A stretch of DNA of 64,000 nucleotides from Pseudomonas fluorescens Q2-87 (GTDB lineage Bacteria > Pseudomonadota > Gammaproteobacteria > Pseudomonadales > Pseudomonadaceae). A model generated the notes under the pieces. The model was not told the origin of the DNA. It saw nothing but the letters and a program-made list of their open reading frames with translations, and searched no databases. The stretch covers positions 6,018,556 through 6,082,555 of the forward strand of contig NZ_CM001558.1 in the NCBI RefSeq assembly GCF_000281895.1, in the 5' to 3' direction. The position numbers were made by a program, and so were the translations under genes. Numbering within the stretch: the stretch's first letter is position 1; each line of letters opens with the position of its first letter. Below, in pieces: positions 18,928 through 30,030 of the stretch.

Positions 18928-19284
18928 AGGAAGCTCCTTTGATCTCGGCGCGCATTATGGCCTAGCTGCCGTTATACGCACCGTGTGCATTGTTAGCAGA
19001 TTTTTCCTCTATCGCCACAAATCCGGGTATCCAGCCTACAGGCCTCGCCCCCCTTAAGCGCGGAACGCTGGTTATAATGCGCGGCCCTTTGTGCCAGGAA
19101 ATGCCGGATCGATAACCCGGCGCGCCACTTTTCTTGCCCTGGCCAGGCAGCACTTTTTGAATTTCGCGGGTCAACAGGCAGCCTTTTGACCCAGGCAGCG
19201 GCGCAAGCCAGGCCGCTCAACCAGTCTCGCCGAGCCCGGCTCACGCGGTGGCGAGCCTGATTTCACAATTTGTCAGGTGGTTTT
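18928..19284. other. Divergent ompR/tex intergenic region
   Basis: 357 bases without a gene. On the plus strand TTATAATG at 19072-19079 is followed by a GC-rich GCGCGGCCC discriminator and could be the tex -10, although no good -35 lies 16-18 bases upstream. The roughly 200-base leader before tex contains a 7-bp hairpin GGGTCAA (19168-19174) / TTGACCC (19186-19192). No ORF with a ribosome site is seen. Confidence 0.5.
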
Positions 19285-21609
19285 ATGGACAGCATCAACA
19301 GCCGCATCGCCGAGGAACTCGGCGTACGCCCACAACAGGTCGAAGCGGCCGTCGCGCTACTCGATGAAGGTTCGACGGTACCTTTCATCGCCCGTTACCG
19401 GAAAGAAGTGACCGGCAGCCTCGATGACACGCAATTGCGGCATCTGGAAGAGCGCCTGCGCTACCTGCGAGAACTCGACGAACGGCGCATCAGCATCCTG
19501 GCCAGCATTCAGGAACAGGGCAAGCTGACCCCGCAGCTCGAGCGCGACATCAAGCTGGCAGACACCAAGACCCGTCTCGAAGACTTGTACCTGCCCTACA
19601 AGCAAAAACGCCGGACCAAGGGCCAGATCGCCCTGGAAGCCGGGCTCGGCGACCTGGCCGACGGCCTGTTCAACGATCCGACCCTGGCGCCGGAAACCGA
19701 AGCCGCACGTTTCGTCAACGCCGAAAAGGGCGTGGCCGACATCAAGGCCGCGTTGGAAGGCGCCAAGTACATTCTCATGGAGCGTTTCGCCGAAGACGCC
19801 AACCTGCTGGAAAAACTGCGCAACTTCCTCAAGCAGGAAGCCATCCTCAGCGCCCGCGTGATCGCCGGCAAGGAAGAGGAAGGCGCCAAGTTCCGCGACT
19901 ACTTCGAACACGACGAACCCCTCAAGAGCATGCCGTCTCACCGCGCCCTGGCGATTTTCCGTGGCCGCAACGAAGGCATTCTCAGCTCCGCGCTGAAGGT
20001 CGGTGAAGAACTGCCAGGTACCATGCACCCGTGCGAAGGCATGATCGGCCAGCAGTTCGGCATCCAGAACCAGAACCGCCCCGCCGACAAATGGCTGGCC
20101 GAAGTGGTGCGCTGGACTTGGAAGGTCAAGCTCTACACCCATCTGGAAACCGACCTGCTGGGCGAGTTGCGCGACGGCGCCGAGACCGAGGCGATCAACG
20201 TATTCGCCCACAATCTGCACGACCTGCTCCTGGCCGCGCCGGCCGGCCCGCGTGCCACCCTGGGCCTCGACCCGGGCCTGCGTACCGGTTGCAAGGTGGC
20301 GGTGGTGGATTCCACCGGCAAGCTGCTGGACCACGCCACGGTCTATCCGCACGTGCCGCACAACAAGTGGGACCAGACCCTCGCCGTACTGGCCGCCCTG
20401 TGCGCCAAGCATTCGGTGGACCTGATCGCCATCGGCAACGGCACCGCCAGCCGCGAGACCGACAAGCTGGCCGCCGAGCTGATCAAGAAATACCCAGCCA
20501 TGAAGATGACCAAGGTCATGGTTTCCGAGGCCGGCGCTTCGGTCTATTCCGCATCGGAACTGGCTTCCAAGGAATTCCCGGACCTGGACGTATCGATTCG
20601 TGGCGCGGTGTCGATTGCCCGTCGCTTGCAAGATCCACTGGCGGAACTGGTGAAGATCGACCCGAAATCCATCGGCGTCGGCCAATACCAGCATGACGTT
20701 TCCCAGTTGAAGCTGGCCCGTGGCCTGGACGCGGTGGTGGAAGACTGCGTGAACGCCGTGGGCGTGGACGTGAACACCGCTTCGGTGGCGCTGCTGGCGC
20801 GGATCTCCGGCCTGAACGCCACGCTGGCGCAGAACATCGTCACCCACCGCGACGAGCACGGTGCGTTCAAGACCCGCGCCGCGTTGAAGAAAGTCCCACG
20901 GCTGGGTGAAAAAACCTTCGAGCAGGCTGCCGGCTTCCTCCGGGTCATGAACGGCGACAATCCGCTGGATTCGTCGGCCGTCCACCCCGAAGCCTATCCG
21001 CTGGTACAACGCATCGCCGCCCAGACCGACCGCGACATACGCTCGCTGATCGGCGACGCCGCGTTCCTCAAACGCCTGGATCCGAAAAAATTCACCGACG
21101 AAACCTTCGGCCTGCCCACCGTGACGGACATTCTCCAGGAACTGGAGAAACCGGGCCGCGACCCGCGTCCCGAGTTCAAGACCGCCGAGTTCCAGGACGG
21201 CGTCGAGGACCTCAAGGACCTGCAGCCAGGCATGATCCTCGAAGGCGTCGTGACCAACGTTACCAACTTCGGTGCCTTCGTCGACATCGGCGTGCACCAG
21301 GACGGGCTTGTGCACATTTCGGCATTGTCCGAGAAGTTCATCAAGGACCCGCGCGAAGCGGTGAAGGCCGGTGACGTGGTGAAAGTGAAGGTCATGGAAG
21401 TCGACATTCCGCGCAAACGCGTCGGCCTGTCGATGCGCATGAGCGACACACCGGGCGAGAAAGTCGACGGTGCCCGCGGCGCTCGCCCCGGCTCGACCCC
21501 GCGTCAATCGCAGAACACCGCGCCGCGCAAGGAAACCGCCACCGCAGCGCCGACGAACAATGCCATGGCCTCGTTGTTCGCCAACGCCAAGCAATTGAAG
21601 AAACGCTGA
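19285..21609 (+). CDS. tex: Tex, S1-domain RNA-binding transcription accessory protein
   Basis: 774 aa from the ATG at 19285 (CAGGTGG 5 bases upstream); a TTG at 19270 would add 5 residues. N-terminal Tex helical domain with [16 protein letters not shown], YqgF/RuvC-like domain near 325-450 ([17 protein letters not shown]), helix-hairpin-helix region ([19 protein letters not shown]) and the C-terminal S1 RNA-binding domain ([21 protein letters not shown], about 650-720). The tail is Ala/Thr-rich. Tex proteins bind RNA and affect transcription and toxin expression. The stop overlaps the following thioesterase start. Confidence 0.96.
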   Translation: MDSINSRIAEELGVRPQQVEAAVALLDEGSTVPFIARYRKEVTGSLDDTQLRHLEERLRYLRELDERRISILASIQEQGKLTPQLERDIKLADTKTRLEDLYLPYKQKRRTKGQIALEAGLGDLADGLFNDPTLAPETEAARFVNAEKGVADIKAALEGAKYILMERFAEDANLLEKLRNFLKQEAILSARVIAGKEEEGAKFRDYFEHDEPLKSMPSHRALAIFRGRNEGILSSALKVGEELPGTMHPCEGMIGQQFGIQNQNRPADKWLAEVVRWTWKVKLYTHLETDLLGELRDGAETEAINVFAHNLHDLLLAAPAGPRATLGLDPGLRTGCKVAVVDSTGKLLDHATVYPHVPHNKWDQTLAVLAALCAKHSVDLIAIGNGTASRETDKLAAELIKKYPAMKMTKVMVSEAGASVYSASELASKEFPDLDVSIRGAVSIARRLQDPLAELVKIDPKSIGVGQYQHDVSQLKLARGLDAVVEDCVNAVGVDVNTASVALLARISGLNATLAQNIVTHRDEHGAFKTRAALKKVPRLGEKTFEQAAGFLRVMNGDNPLDSSAVHPEAYPLVQRIAAQTDRDIRSLIGDAAFLKRLDPKKFTDETFGLPTVTDILQELEKPGRDPRPEFKTAEFQDGVEDLKDLQPGMILEGVVTNVTNFGAFVDIGVHQDGLVHISALSEKFIKDPREAVKAGDVVKVKVMEVDIPRKRVGLSMRMSDTPGEKVDGARGARPGSTPRQSQNTAPRKETATAAPTNNAMASLFANAKQLKKR

Positions 21610-21992
21610 TGGACGTGCCGGCCGGGTTGGTGGAGAGCGCGTTTTTCAAGTTGCTCGGCTGCCGTCTGCACAGCCTTGGGGACGGGATGGCGCAAGTCGC
21701 CCTGGGCCTTGAGCCGCCGTTGCGCAATCGGGGCAACAAGCTGCACGGCGGAGCATTGTTCAGTCTGGTGGACATCGCCATGGGGCTGGCGTGTTCCAGC
21801 GTCCACGGTTTTGACCAGCAGAGCGCGACCATCGAATGCAAGATCAACTACATTCGCGCCGTGTCCGACGGTGAAGTGTTGTGCACCGCCCGGGTCATCC
21901 ATCCGGGCCGGCGCACGCTGGTGGTTGAGGCCGATGTGATGCAAGGCGACAAACTGGTCGCAAAAGCGCAAGGCACGTTCGCTGTCCTATAG
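21609..21992 (+). CDS. PaaI-family hotdog thioesterase
   Basis: 127 aa hotdog-fold protein. The characteristic NKLHGGALFSLVDIAMGLA segment carries the HGG motif and downstream Asp; IECKINYIRAV and GRRTLVVEADVM complete the fold. It should hydrolyse small acyl-CoAs in the cytosol. The ATG shares one base with the tex stop (TGATG), so it is coupled to tex, an arrangement I recall from other pseudomonads. Substrate unknown. Confidence 0.82.
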   Translation: MDVPAGLVESAFFKLLGCRLHSLGDGMAQVALGLEPPLRNRGNKLHGGALFSLVDIAMGLACSSVHGFDQQSATIECKINYIRAVSDGEVLCTARVIHPGRRTLVVEADVMQGDKLVAKAQGTFAVL

Positions 21993-22050
21993 CTCCCTGT
22001 CATCGATTTGGGGTAATTTCGACGCTACGAATGCGGCGCCGCAATTATCT

Positions 22051-22138
22051 GTGGGAGCGGGCTTGCTCGCGAAGGCGGTGTGTCAGCGACTTCCATTGCT
22101 GACAGATACGCCCTCTTCGCGAGCAAGCTCGCTCCCAC
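22051..22138. repeat. REPIN, family B, between PaaI gene and gshA
   Basis: 88 bases. Left arm GTGGGAGCGGGCTTGCTCGC, right arm GCGAGCAAGCTCGCTCCCAC. It lies 58 bases after the thioesterase stop and 123 bases before gshA. Confidence 0.93.
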
Positions 22139-22261
22139 AGTAATGGTGGCGGAGTCCTTAGCCGTACAAAAACCAGGCGAAAACGCCAGTTTTAACTTCA
22201 CCCTTGTAGACCGTCTTGCCCACCCCCATATTGGGGCGACTGACGCGTGAAGGAATTCAAC

Positions 22262-23845
22262 TTGAGCGACCTTTTAAACCGCCGCCTGGCCCTGCTTGGC
22301 GAGCGCGCCAACCTCTCCCTGCTTGAGCAATGCCTGCACGGCATCGAGCGTGAATGCCTGCGCGTCACGGACAATGGGCGCCTGGCCCAGACCCCGCATC
22401 CCGAGGCCCTGGGTTCGGCGTTGACCAACGAACAGATCACCACCGATTACTCCGAGTCGCTGTTGGAGTTCATCACGCCGGCCCTCGCCAACCCGGCCGA
22501 CACCTTGCGCAGCCTGGACAAGATCCACCGCTTTGCCTATAGCAAACTGGGCGACGAATACCTGTGGAGTCCTTCGATGCCGTGCCCTTTGCCGGCCGAA
22601 GAGGACATCCCGATTGCGTACTATGGCACCTCGAATATCGGTCGGCTCAAGTACGTCTACCGCAAGGGCCTGGCGCTGCGCTATGGCAAGACCATGCAAT
22701 GCATCGCCGGGATCCACTACAACTTTTCCCTGCCGGAAAAGCTCTGGCCGCTGCTCCGCCAGAGCGAAGCCGCCGAAGGAAGCGACCGGGACTTCCAGTC
22801 TTCAGCCTATATCGCGCTGATCCGAAATTTCCGCCGCTACAGCTGGCTGCTGATGTACCTGTTCGGTGCTTCGCCGGCGCTGGACGCCGGTTTCCTGCGA
22901 GGTCGCCCGCACCAGCTGGAACAACTGGGCCCAGACACGTTGTACCTGCCTTATGCCACCAGCCTGCGCATGAGCGACCTGGGTTACCAGAGCAACGCCC
23001 AGGCCGGCCTCACACCGTGCTACAACGATCTGGAGAGCTACACCGACAGCCTGCGCAAAGCGGTGGCGACGCCCTATGCGCCTTACGTCGAAGTCGGCAC
23101 CCACCAGAACGGCGAGTGGGTGCAGCTCAACACGAACATTCTGCAGATCGAAAACGAGTACTACTCCAATATCCGCCCCAAGCGCGTGACCTACACCGGC
23201 GAGCGCCCGATCCAGGCATTGATGGCCCGGGGCATCCAGTATGTCGAAGTGCGGTGCCTGGACATCAACCCGTTCCTGCCGATGGGCATCGACCTCACCG
23301 AGTCGCGATTCCTCGACGCATTCCTGCTGTATTGCGGCCTCAATGACAGCCCGCAACTGGAGAACAACGAGTGCGGCAACGCGACGAGCAACTTCCTCAC
23401 CGTGGTCAAGGAAGGCCGCAAGCCTGGCCTGCAATTGCAGCGACAGGGTCAGCCGGTGGACATGCAAGCCTGGGCCGTCGAACTACTGGAAAAAATCGCG
23501 CCGCTGGCCTCGCTGCTTGATCAGAGCCAGGGCGGCGACGCTCACCGCCAGGCATTGGACGCACAATTGGCGAAGGTCCGGGACCCGTCCCTGACCCCTT
23601 CTGCCCAGGTGCTGGCCGCCATGGCCGAACATCAGGAAAGCTTCGCCCAGTTCTCCCTGCGCCAAAGCAAGGTCCACGCTGAATTCTTCCGTGCCGAACC
23701 GCTGCCTGTCCAAGAGCAGCAAGCATTCGAAGCAACCGCCCGCGAATCCCTGGTTCAACAAGCAGAACTGGAGCAGAACGAGGTGGGGGATTTCGACGTG
23801 TTCGTGGGCTCGTATCAGGCGAGCATCCTGGCGATCAGTAACTGA
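22262..23845 (+). CDS. gshA: Glutamate-cysteine ligase
   Basis: 527 aa from the TTG at 22262 ([14 protein letters not shown]), with GAAGGA seven bases upstream; a GTG at 22247 would add five residues. This class I (proteobacterial) GshA joins Glu and Cys in the first, rate-limiting step of glutathione synthesis. Motifs: [47 protein letters not shown] segment, [12 protein letters not shown]. It opens the sulfur-rich part of the window, using cysteine from the acquisition systems that follow, though the link is only positional. Confidence 0.96.
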   Translation: MSDLLNRRLALLGERANLSLLEQCLHGIERECLRVTDNGRLAQTPHPEALGSALTNEQITTDYSESLLEFITPALANPADTLRSLDKIHRFAYSKLGDEYLWSPSMPCPLPAEEDIPIAYYGTSNIGRLKYVYRKGLALRYGKTMQCIAGIHYNFSLPEKLWPLLRQSEAAEGSDRDFQSSAYIALIRNFRRYSWLLMYLFGASPALDAGFLRGRPHQLEQLGPDTLYLPYATSLRMSDLGYQSNAQAGLTPCYNDLESYTDSLRKAVATPYAPYVEVGTHQNGEWVQLNTNILQIENEYYSNIRPKRVTYTGERPIQALMARGIQYVEVRCLDINPFLPMGIDLTESRFLDAFLLYCGLNDSPQLENNECGNATSNFLTVVKEGRKPGLQLQRQGQPVDMQAWAVELLEKIAPLASLLDQSQGGDAHRQALDAQLAKVRDPSLTPSAQVLAAMAEHQESFAQFSLRQSKVHAEFFRAEPLPVQEQQAFEATARESLVQQAELEQNEVGDFDVFVGSYQASILAISN

Positions 23846-23872
23846 ACACCACTTTTTGACTGGAATGCTCTT

Positions 23873-23962
23873 GTGGCGAGGGAGCTTGCTCCCGCTGGAC
23901 TGCGCAGCAGGCCCTTCTTTACGGTTGCTGCGCAACCGAGCGGGAGCAAGCTCCCTCGCCAC
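23873..23962. repeat. REPIN, family A, between gshA and tauA
   Basis: 90 bases with arms GAGGGAGCTTGCTCCCGC and GCGGGAGCAAGCTCCCTC, 27 bases past the gshA stop. Confidence 0.93.
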
Positions 23963-24091
23963 ATGTAATCTCCACGCGCATAGATTTTTTCGCAAATAAG
24001 CTAATTCGAAAAAGTTATTTATTTAGCGATTCTTAGATCATTTAGTCTCCTCAAACGCCGAACACCCGGCGGCCTGTTGAGGAGCTTTCCC
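23963..24091 (+). promoter_or_regulatory. tauA upstream AT-rich control region
   Basis: After the REPIN the sequence becomes AT-rich (AAATAAGCTAATTC, AAAGTTATTTATTTAGCG), unlike the surrounding GC-rich DNA, and ends with GAGGAGC 8-14 bases before the tauA ATG. Taurine genes are normally switched on by sulfate starvation through CysB/Cbl-type LysR activators; the AT-rich block is a likely binding site, but no precise operator or -35/-10 pair could be fixed. Confidence 0.45.
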
Positions 24092-25069
24092 ATGACGTTC
24101 AGTTTTCCCCTTCGCCTTCTCGCGGCCGCCTCCCTGGCCGTCACGAGTCTATTGACCCAGGCAGCCGACCTGACCGTCGCCTACCAGACCACCGTCGACC
24201 CGGCCAAAGTCGCCCAGGCCGACGGCGCCTATGAAAAAGCCACCCAAGCCAAGATCGACTGGCGCAAGTTCGACAACGGCGCCGACGTCATCACCGCCAT
24301 CGCCTCGGGCGACGTGCAGATCGGTTACCTCGGTTCCAGCCCGCTGACCGCGGCCATCACCCGCAAGGTCCCGGTGGAAACCTTCCTCATCGCCACCCAG
24401 ATTGGCGCCGCCGAAGCCCTGGTGGCCCGCGACGGTTCCGGGATCAAGACGCCCCAAGACCTGATCGGCAAGAAAATCGCCGTGCCGTTCGTTTCCACCG
24501 GCCATTACAGCCTGCTCGCCGCGTTGAAGCATTGGAACATCGACCCATCGAAAGTCACCATCCTCAACCTGGCACCACCGGCCATCATCGCCGCCTGGAA
24601 GCGCGGCGACATCGACGCCACCTACGTCTGGGACCCGGCGTTGGGCGTGGCCAAGGAAAACGGCAAGGTGCTGATCACTTCCGCAGAGCTGGCCAAGTTC
24701 GGTGCGCCAACCTTCGACGCCTGGATCGTGCGCAAGGACTTTGCCCAGAAGCATCCTGAAATCGTCACCGCCTTCGCCAAAGTCACCCTGGATGCCTACG
24801 CTCAGTACCGCAAGGACCCGCAAGCCTGGCTGGCCGATGCATCCAACATCGACAAACTGGTGAAGCTCTCCGGTGCCAAAGCCAGCGATATCCCGCTGTT
24901 GCTGCAAGGCAACGTCTTTCCCCTGGCAGCCGATCAGGTCGTGAGCCTCGGCGCTCCGACAACCAAAGCCATCACCGACACCGCAGTCTTCCTCAAGGAA
25001 CAAGGCAAGGTCGAAGCCGTGCTGCCGGACTACGCGCCTTTCGTCAGCGCCAAATACATCACTCAGTGA
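24092..25069 (+). CDS. tauA: Taurine ABC transporter substrate-binding protein
   Basis: 325 aa from the ATG at 24092; an in-frame start at 24077 lies upstream of the ribosome site and is not used. Sec signal peptide of about 23 residues ending TQA/AD. The mature protein has the TauA/SsuA-type fold: [67 protein letters not shown]. It captures taurine in the periplasm for TauBC. First gene of tauABCD, 25 bases before tauB. Confidence 0.95.
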   Translation: MTFSFPLRLLAAASLAVTSLLTQAADLTVAYQTTVDPAKVAQADGAYEKATQAKIDWRKFDNGADVITAIASGDVQIGYLGSSPLTAAITRKVPVETFLIATQIGAAEALVARDGSGIKTPQDLIGKKIAVPFVSTGHYSLLAALKHWNIDPSKVTILNLAPPAIIAAWKRGDIDATYVWDPALGVAKENGKVLITSAELAKFGAPTFDAWIVRKDFAQKHPEIVTAFAKVTLDAYAQYRKDPQAWLADASNIDKLVKLSGAKASDIPLLLQGNVFPLAADQVVSLGAPTTKAITDTAVFLKEQGKVEAVLPDYAPFVSAKYITQ

Positions 25070-25094
25070 TCGATCAATAGAAGGAGCCACGGCA

Positions 25095-25889
25095 ATGGCC
25101 TTGCTACAGCTGGAGCGTATCAGCGCACAGTACCCCGGCGCGGCGGAACCCGTGCTGGCGGATATCTCCCTGACCCTGGGCCCCCAGCAATTGCTGGTCG
25201 CCCTCGGCCCGTCCGGCAGTGGCAAGACTTCGCTGTTGAACCTGATCGCCGGGTTCGTCGAGCCCAGCGCCGGGCAAATCACCCTGGACGGCGTGCCCGT
25301 CAAAGGACCGAGTGCCGAGCGCGGCGTGGTGTTCCAGGACGATGCACTGTTGCCCTGGCAGGACGTGCTGGCAAACGTAGGATTTGGCCTGGAACTGGCC
25401 GGCGTCGCCAAGCAAAAGCGCGAGGCCCGAGCCCGGGAAATGCTCGCCTTGGTGGACCTCGCCGGTTTCGATCAACGCCGCGTCTGGCAGCTTTCCGGCG
25501 GCCAGAAGCAGCGCGTCGGCCTGGCACGGGCGCTGGCGGCTGATCCGCGTGTGTTGCTCATGGACGAGCCTTTCGGTGCGCTCGACGCTTTCACCCGCGA
25601 GCAAATGCAGGAGCTGTTGCTGCAGGTCTGGCAACGCACCGCCAAACCGGTGTTCCTGATCACCCATGACATTGAAGAGGCGGTGTTTCTCGCCACGGAC
25701 CTGATCCTGCTGGCGCCCAACCCCGGGCAGATCGTCGAGCGCCTGCACCTGGACTTTGGCCAGCGCTACGGGGCCGGGGAATCCGCCCGGTCGATCAAAT
25801 CCGACCCGCGCTTTATCGAAACCCGTGAGCATGTGCTCGCCAAGGTGTTCTCCCAACGCAGCGCCACTCGGCCACAGGAGCGCGCATGA
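25095..25889 (+). CDS. tauB: Taurine ABC transporter ATP-binding protein
   Basis: 264 aa ATPase. Walker [19 protein letters not shown]-loop [10 protein letters not shown], signature [17 protein letters not shown], Walker [14 protein letters not shown]-loop [14 protein letters not shown]. Energises taurine import with TauA and TauC. The ribosome site AAGGAG precedes the ATG, and the stop overlaps the tauC start by 4 bases. Confidence 0.95.
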   Translation: MALLQLERISAQYPGAAEPVLADISLTLGPQQLLVALGPSGSGKTSLLNLIAGFVEPSAGQITLDGVPVKGPSAERGVVFQDDALLPWQDVLANVGFGLELAGVAKQKREARAREMLALVDLAGFDQRRVWQLSGGQKQRVGLARALAADPRVLLMDEPFGALDAFTREQMQELLLQVWQRTAKPVFLITHDIEEAVFLATDLILLAPNPGQIVERLHLDFGQRYGAGESARSIKSDPRFIETREHVLAKVFSQRSATRPQERA

Positions 25890-26725
25890 GCAGCTACGAA
25901 ATTCCAGCCGTGGTCAGCGAACCGGCAGACAAACGCCCGGCCACCGGCTCGCGGCTCAACCTGAGCACGCGATGGATCAGCGGCTTGACCCTGTTCGTAT
26001 TGCTGGCCGTCTGGTGGGTAGTCACCGCCAGCGGCCAGATCGAACCCTTGTTCCTGCCTTCGCCCTCCGCCGTGCTGCAAAAAGGCTGGCTGCTGGCGAC
26101 CAGCGGCTACATGGATTCCACCCTCTGGCAGCACTTGGGCGCAAGCCTTGAACGGATCGGCCTGGGTCTGTTGTTCGCGGTGCTGACGGCCGTGCCGGTG
26201 GGCATCGCCATTGGCGCCAATCGTATCGCAAGAGGGGTACTCGATCCGTTGATCGAGTTTTACCGACCGATCCCACCATTGGCGTACCTGCCATTGATCG
26301 TGATCTGGTGCGGCATCGGTGAATTGTCGAAGGTGCTGCTGATTTACCTGGCGATCTTCGCACCGATCGCCATCGCCACCGCCACCGGCGTGCGCACCGT
26401 GGACCCGGCGAAATTGCGCGCCGCACAGTCCCTCGGTGCCACACGAGTTCAGTTGATTCGCCATGTGATCGTGCCCAGCGCCCTGCCGGATATCCTCACC
26501 GGGATTCGCATCGGGTTGGGCGTGGGCTGGTCGACACTGGTGGCCGCTGAGCTGATCGCCGCCACCAGCGGCCTGGGGTTCATGGTGCAGTCTGCGGCGC
26601 AGTTCCTGGTCACCGATGTGGTGGTGCTGGGGATTCTGGTGATCGCGCTGATTGCCTTCGCCATGGAAATGGGCTTGCGCGCTCTGCAACGCAAACTGGT
26701 GCCGTGGCACGGCCAGGCCCATTGA
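25886..26725 (+). CDS. tauC: Taurine ABC transporter permease
   Basis: 279 aa inner-membrane protein with six or so membrane segments, the first near residues 33-53 ([17 protein letters not shown]). The permease EAA-type loop is visible as [29 protein letters not shown]. The N-terminal 30 residues are cytoplasmic. Translationally coupled to tauB (ATGA overlap) and 48 bases ahead of tauD. Confidence 0.94.
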   Translation: MSSYEIPAVVSEPADKRPATGSRLNLSTRWISGLTLFVLLAVWWVVTASGQIEPLFLPSPSAVLQKGWLLATSGYMDSTLWQHLGASLERIGLGLLFAVLTAVPVGIAIGANRIARGVLDPLIEFYRPIPPLAYLPLIVIWCGIGELSKVLLIYLAIFAPIAIATATGVRTVDPAKLRAAQSLGATRVQLIRHVIVPSALPDILTGIRIGLGVGWSTLVAAELIAATSGLGFMVQSAAQFLVTDVVVLGILVIALIAFAMEMGLRALQRKLVPWHGQAH

Positions 26726-26773
26726 CACCTAATGACCACGCCGACCATTCGGCGCCCAGAGCGAGAACGTACG

Positions 26774-27616
26774 ATGAATCGCCCGACCATTACCCCGTTG
26801 AGCACCGCCCTCGGCGCGCAGATCAGCGGGATCGACATCAGCCAGCCGTTGCTTCCTGAACATCACCAAGTGATAGAGCAGGCGCTGCTTGAACATCAGG
26901 TGCTGTTTTTTCGCGACCAGCCCATCGAGCCGGTGCAGCAAGCACGTTTCGCTGCGTATTTCGGCGACCTGCACATTCATCCGATCTACCCCAACGTGCC
27001 CGAGCAGCCCGAAGTATTGGTGCTCGACACGGCTGTCACCGATGTGCGCGACAACGCCGTGTGGCACACCGACGTGACCTTCCTGCCGACGCCCGCCATG
27101 GGCGCGGTGCTCAGTGCCAAGCTGCTGCCGGCGTTCGGTGGCGATACGTTGTGGGCCAGTGGCATTGCCGCTTATGAAGCCTTGTCGGCGCCATTGAAGC
27201 GCTTGCTGGAAGGCCTGACGGCGACCCACGATTTCACCCGGTCCTTTCCGTTGGAGCGCTTTGGCAATAGCGCCGAAGACCTGGCGCGCTGGGAAGAAGC
27301 GCGGCGCAAGAATCCACCGTTGTCCCATCCGGTGATCCGCACCCATCCGGTGAGCGGGCGCCGCTCGCTGTTCGTCAATGAAGGCTTCACCACACGCATC
27401 AACGAGCTGTCGGAAACCGAAAGCGAGGCGATCCTGAAACTGCTGTTCGCCCATGCCACGCGCCCGGAATTTACCCTTCGCTGGCGCTGGCAGGCCAATG
27501 ACGTGGCATTCTGGGACAACCGCGTGACCCAGCATTTCGCCGTGGACGATTATCGTCCTGCCCGGCGCGTGATGCACCGGGCGACGGTGTTGGGGGATGT
27601 GCCGTTTTTCCGCTGA
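26774..27616 (+). CDS. tauD: Taurine dioxygenase
   Basis: 280 aa from the ATG at 26774; an in-frame ATG at 26732 would add 14 residues without homology. Fe(II)/2-oxoglutarate dioxygenase that oxidises taurine to aminoacetaldehyde and sulfite. The facial triad aligns with E. coli TauD shifted by one: His98 and Asp100 in WHTDVTF and His254 in NRVTQHFA; the 2-oxoglutarate-binding Arg lies in [25 protein letters not shown] and [19 protein letters not shown] are also strongly TauD-like. The sulfite feeds cysteine synthesis. Confidence 0.96.
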   Translation: MNRPTITPLSTALGAQISGIDISQPLLPEHHQVIEQALLEHQVLFFRDQPIEPVQQARFAAYFGDLHIHPIYPNVPEQPEVLVLDTAVTDVRDNAVWHTDVTFLPTPAMGAVLSAKLLPAFGGDTLWASGIAAYEALSAPLKRLLEGLTATHDFTRSFPLERFGNSAEDLARWEEARRKNPPLSHPVIRTHPVSGRRSLFVNEGFTTRINELSETESEAILKLLFAHATRPEFTLRWRWQANDVAFWDNRVTQHFAVDDYRPARRVMHRATVLGDVPFFR

Positions 27617-27631
27617 ACACACCGCCCACCC

Positions 27632-27761
27632 GTGGCGAGGGAGCTTGCTCCCGCTCGGCTGCGCAGCAGTCGTAAAACCGGCTGACCCGGTCTGACTGGA
27701 AAAATGCGTTATGCCGATTGGGGCCGCTGCGCAGCCCAGCGGGAGCAAGCTCCCTCGCCAC
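27632..27761. repeat. REPIN, family A, long-spacer form, tauD/aldo-keto reductase gap
   Basis: 130 bases, arms as in family A. The spacer (GTAAAACCGGCTGACCCGGT near 27671) is almost the same as in the element at 45643-45772, which is also 130 bases. It fills the convergent gap. Confidence 0.93.
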
Positions 27762-27773
27762 GGGGGGTTTGTG

Positions 27774-28811
27774 TTATTCAGCTGACGAAGGTTTTTCCCA
27801 AAGATTGATCCCGCCTTCCTGGGCAAACCGGTCGATCTCCGCCAGTTCTTCGGCGCTGAAGTTGAGGTTGCGCAGCGCTCCGACGTTCTCAATGATCTGC
27901 TCCGGCCGGCTGGCACCGATCAGGGCCGAGGTGACCCGTGGATCGCGCAAGGTCCAGGCCAGGGCCATCTGCGCGAGGCTTTGACCGCGGCGCTGAGCGA
28001 TTTCGTTAAGGGCGCGCACGTGAGCGATATTGTCTTCGGACAGGTGCGAAGCCTGCAACGAACCGCCACCCGGACGATTGACCCGCGCGTCGGCCGGAAT
28101 ACCCTTGAGGTACTTGTCGGTCAGCAGCCCTTGGGCCAGCGGGGTGAAGGCGATAACACCGGTGCCCAGCTCCTCGGTAGCGTCCAGCAGGTCCTTTTCC
28201 ACCCAACGATTGAGCAGGTTATAGGCCGGCTGGTGAATCAGCAGCGGGACTTTCCACTCGTTGAGCAGCGCGGCCATCTCCCGGGTCTTCACGCCCGAAT
28301 ACGAAGAGATACCAATGTACAGCGCCTTGCCCTGCTGCACGGCGGTGGCCAGCGCACTGGCAGTTTCTTCCAGCGGCGTTTCAGGGTCGAAGCGATGGGA
28401 ATAAAAGATATCCACATAGTCCAACCCCAGGCGCTGCAGGCTCTGGTCGAGGCTGGCGAGCACGTACTTGCGCGAGCCACCGCCCTGGCCGTAAGGTCCC
28501 GGCCACATGTCCCACCCGGCCTTGCTGGAAATGATCAGCTCATCGCGGTACTGCTTGAAGTCCTCACGCAGCAATCGGCCGAAATTGATCTCGGCGCTGC
28601 CATAGGGAGGCCCGTAGTTATTCGCCAGGTCGAAGTGGTTGATGCCCAGGTCAAACGCCGTACGCAGCAAGGCGCGCTGGGCGTCGATGGGCGTGCTGTC
28701 GCCAAAGTTGTGCCACAACCCCAACGACAGCGCCGGCAGTACCAGCCCACTGCGACCGACGCGGCGGTAAGGAATGGACTCGTAGCGGTTTTCGGCAGCG
28801 GTGTAGGTCAT
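27774..28811 (-). CDS. Aldo/keto reductase, YghZ/MgrA type
   Basis: 345 aa TIM-barrel oxidoreductase resembling E. coli YghZ (L-glyceraldehyde 3-phosphate reductase). N-terminal YRRVGRSGLVLPALSLGLWHNFG, catalytic Asp/Tyr in FDLANNYGPPYGSAE, Lys in IISSKAGWDMWPGPYG, His in IFYSHRFDPETPLEETA, and NADPH site near SALIGASRPEQI. Related to the beta subunit fold of K+ channels. It reduces aldehydes, including methylglyoxal, with NADPH. Stands alone between tauD and a LysR gene. Confidence 0.88.
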   Translation of the reverse strand: MTYTAAENRYESIPYRRVGRSGLVLPALSLGLWHNFGDSTPIDAQRALLRTAFDLGINHFDLANNYGPPYGSAEINFGRLLREDFKQYRDELIISSKAGWDMWPGPYGQGGGSRKYVLASLDQSLQRLGLDYVDIFYSHRFDPETPLEETASALATAVQQGKALYIGISSYSGVKTREMAALLNEWKVPLLIHQPAYNLLNRWVEKDLLDATEELGTGVIAFTPLAQGLLTDKYLKGIPADARVNRPGGGSLQASHLSEDNIAHVRALNEIAQRRGQSLAQMALAWTLRDPRVTSALIGASRPEQIIENVGALRNLNFSAEELAEIDRFAQEGGINLWEKPSSAE

Positions 28812-28896
28812 CGAAAAGCTCTCTGTTCGGGCATCTGGATGGCAGACGCTAACATTTCACAGACGCATCGGTCAGGCCGAAAGTTCGCTTATCCCT

Positions 28897-28984
28897 GTGG
28901 GAGCGAGCTTGCTCGCGAAAGCGCTGTGTCAGCTTACGGTGACGTTGGATGTGCCGACGTCTTCGCGGGCAAGCCCGCTCCCAC
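28897..28984. repeat. REPIN, family B, upstream of the aldo/keto reductase
   Basis: 88 bases, left arm GTGGGAGCGAGCTTGCTCGC, right arm ending GCCCGCTCCCAC. Lies between the aldo/keto reductase start and the LysR stop, both minus strand. Confidence 0.92.
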
Positions 28985-29020
28985 AGGAAATTCGTGATAC
29001 CTGAACATTTGGAGGCGATA

Positions 29021-29911
29021 TTAACGAGCCTTGGCAAACACCTCCGCCAGCCAATCCACAAACACGCGAACCCGTGGCGACATGTGGCGATTGTGGGGGT
29101 AGAGCACCGAAATCGGCATGGACGGTGGTGGCGTGGCGGTGAGGATTTCCTGGATCAGGCCTTGTTGGATCTGGGTTTCCATCCGGTAGTAAGGGCATTG
29201 GATCAGGCCCAGGCCGGCGATGGCGGAGGCGGCATAGATTTCGGCGCCGAACACTGAGATTGCGCCGTCTATGGCTACTTCCCGAAGTTCGCCGTCGACC
29301 ATGAACTCGAACGGATACAGTTTGGCGGTGGTACGCGAGACGTAGTTCACCGCCCGGTGCTGTCTCAGGTCGTCGAGGCTTTTCGGCTCTCCGTACTGGC
29401 GCAGGTAGGCCGGACTGGCGCAGGTGATCTGGCGCAGGTTGGCGACGCGGCGCCCTATCAGCGACGAATCCGCCAGCGTGCCAGCCCGCAGCACGCAATC
29501 GACCCCTTCGGTAATAAGGTCGACAAAACGATCGGCCTCGCTGATGGACAGCTCGATGTCTGGGTATTGCGCCATGAACTGCGGCAGCGCCGGGATCACA
29601 AAATGTCGGGCGAGCGTGCCATGCATGTCCACCCGCAACCGCCCCTTGGGCGCCACGCTGCGAAACGCCAGTTCGGCTTCTTCCAGCTCTGCTAGCAATT
29701 GCACGCAGCGCGGGTAGTAAGCCTCGCCATCGAGGGTCGGGCGCACTTTGCGGGTGCTACGCTCCAGCAAGCGCACGCCCAGCCAGGCTTCGAACTGGTT
29801 GAGGGTGTGGGTCAGCGTGGCGCGGGGCAGGTTCAAGTCATCGGCGGCCAGGGTAAAGCTGCTGCGTTCGTAGATGCGCACGAACACCTTCATCGCCTTG
29901 ACTTGATCCAT
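29021..29911 (-). CDS. LysR-family transcriptional regulator
   Basis: 296 aa, N-terminal HTH (MDQVKAMKVFVRIYERSSFT, LPRATLTHTLNQFEAWLGVRLLERSTRKV) and effector domain to the C-terminus (IELSISEADRFVDLITEGVDCVLRAG, PHNRHMSPRVRVFVDWLAE). It is close to the group of LysR regulators that control adjacent oxidoreductases. It is divergent from the SDR gene at 30031 with a 119-base shared promoter region, so it probably regulates that gene and itself. Confidence 0.88.
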   Translation of the reverse strand: MDQVKAMKVFVRIYERSSFTLAADDLNLPRATLTHTLNQFEAWLGVRLLERSTRKVRPTLDGEAYYPRCVQLLAELEEAELAFRSVAPKGRLRVDMHGTLARHFVIPALPQFMAQYPDIELSISEADRFVDLITEGVDCVLRAGTLADSSLIGRRVANLRQITCASPAYLRQYGEPKSLDDLRQHRAVNYVSRTTAKLYPFEFMVDGELREVAIDGAISVFGAEIYAASAIAGLGLIQCPYYRMETQIQQGLIQEILTATPPPSMPISVLYPHNRHMSPRVRVFVDWLAEVFAKAR

Positions 29912-30030
29912 TTGGAATCTTACGCCCTGATTGTTGGCAACTATTGAACAGTCAAGGCCACTCTCCTGTATTTATCGCCGCAAGTAAACATGTGAATCTC
30001 GCTTCACCCCACTTCAAGAGGAGCACACCC

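Noticed and set aside
19357..21594. 745-codon frame antisense to tex
   Set aside because: Low-similarity, His/Gln/Val-rich translation typical of the reverse of GC-rich codons; tex on the plus strand is full length with all domains.
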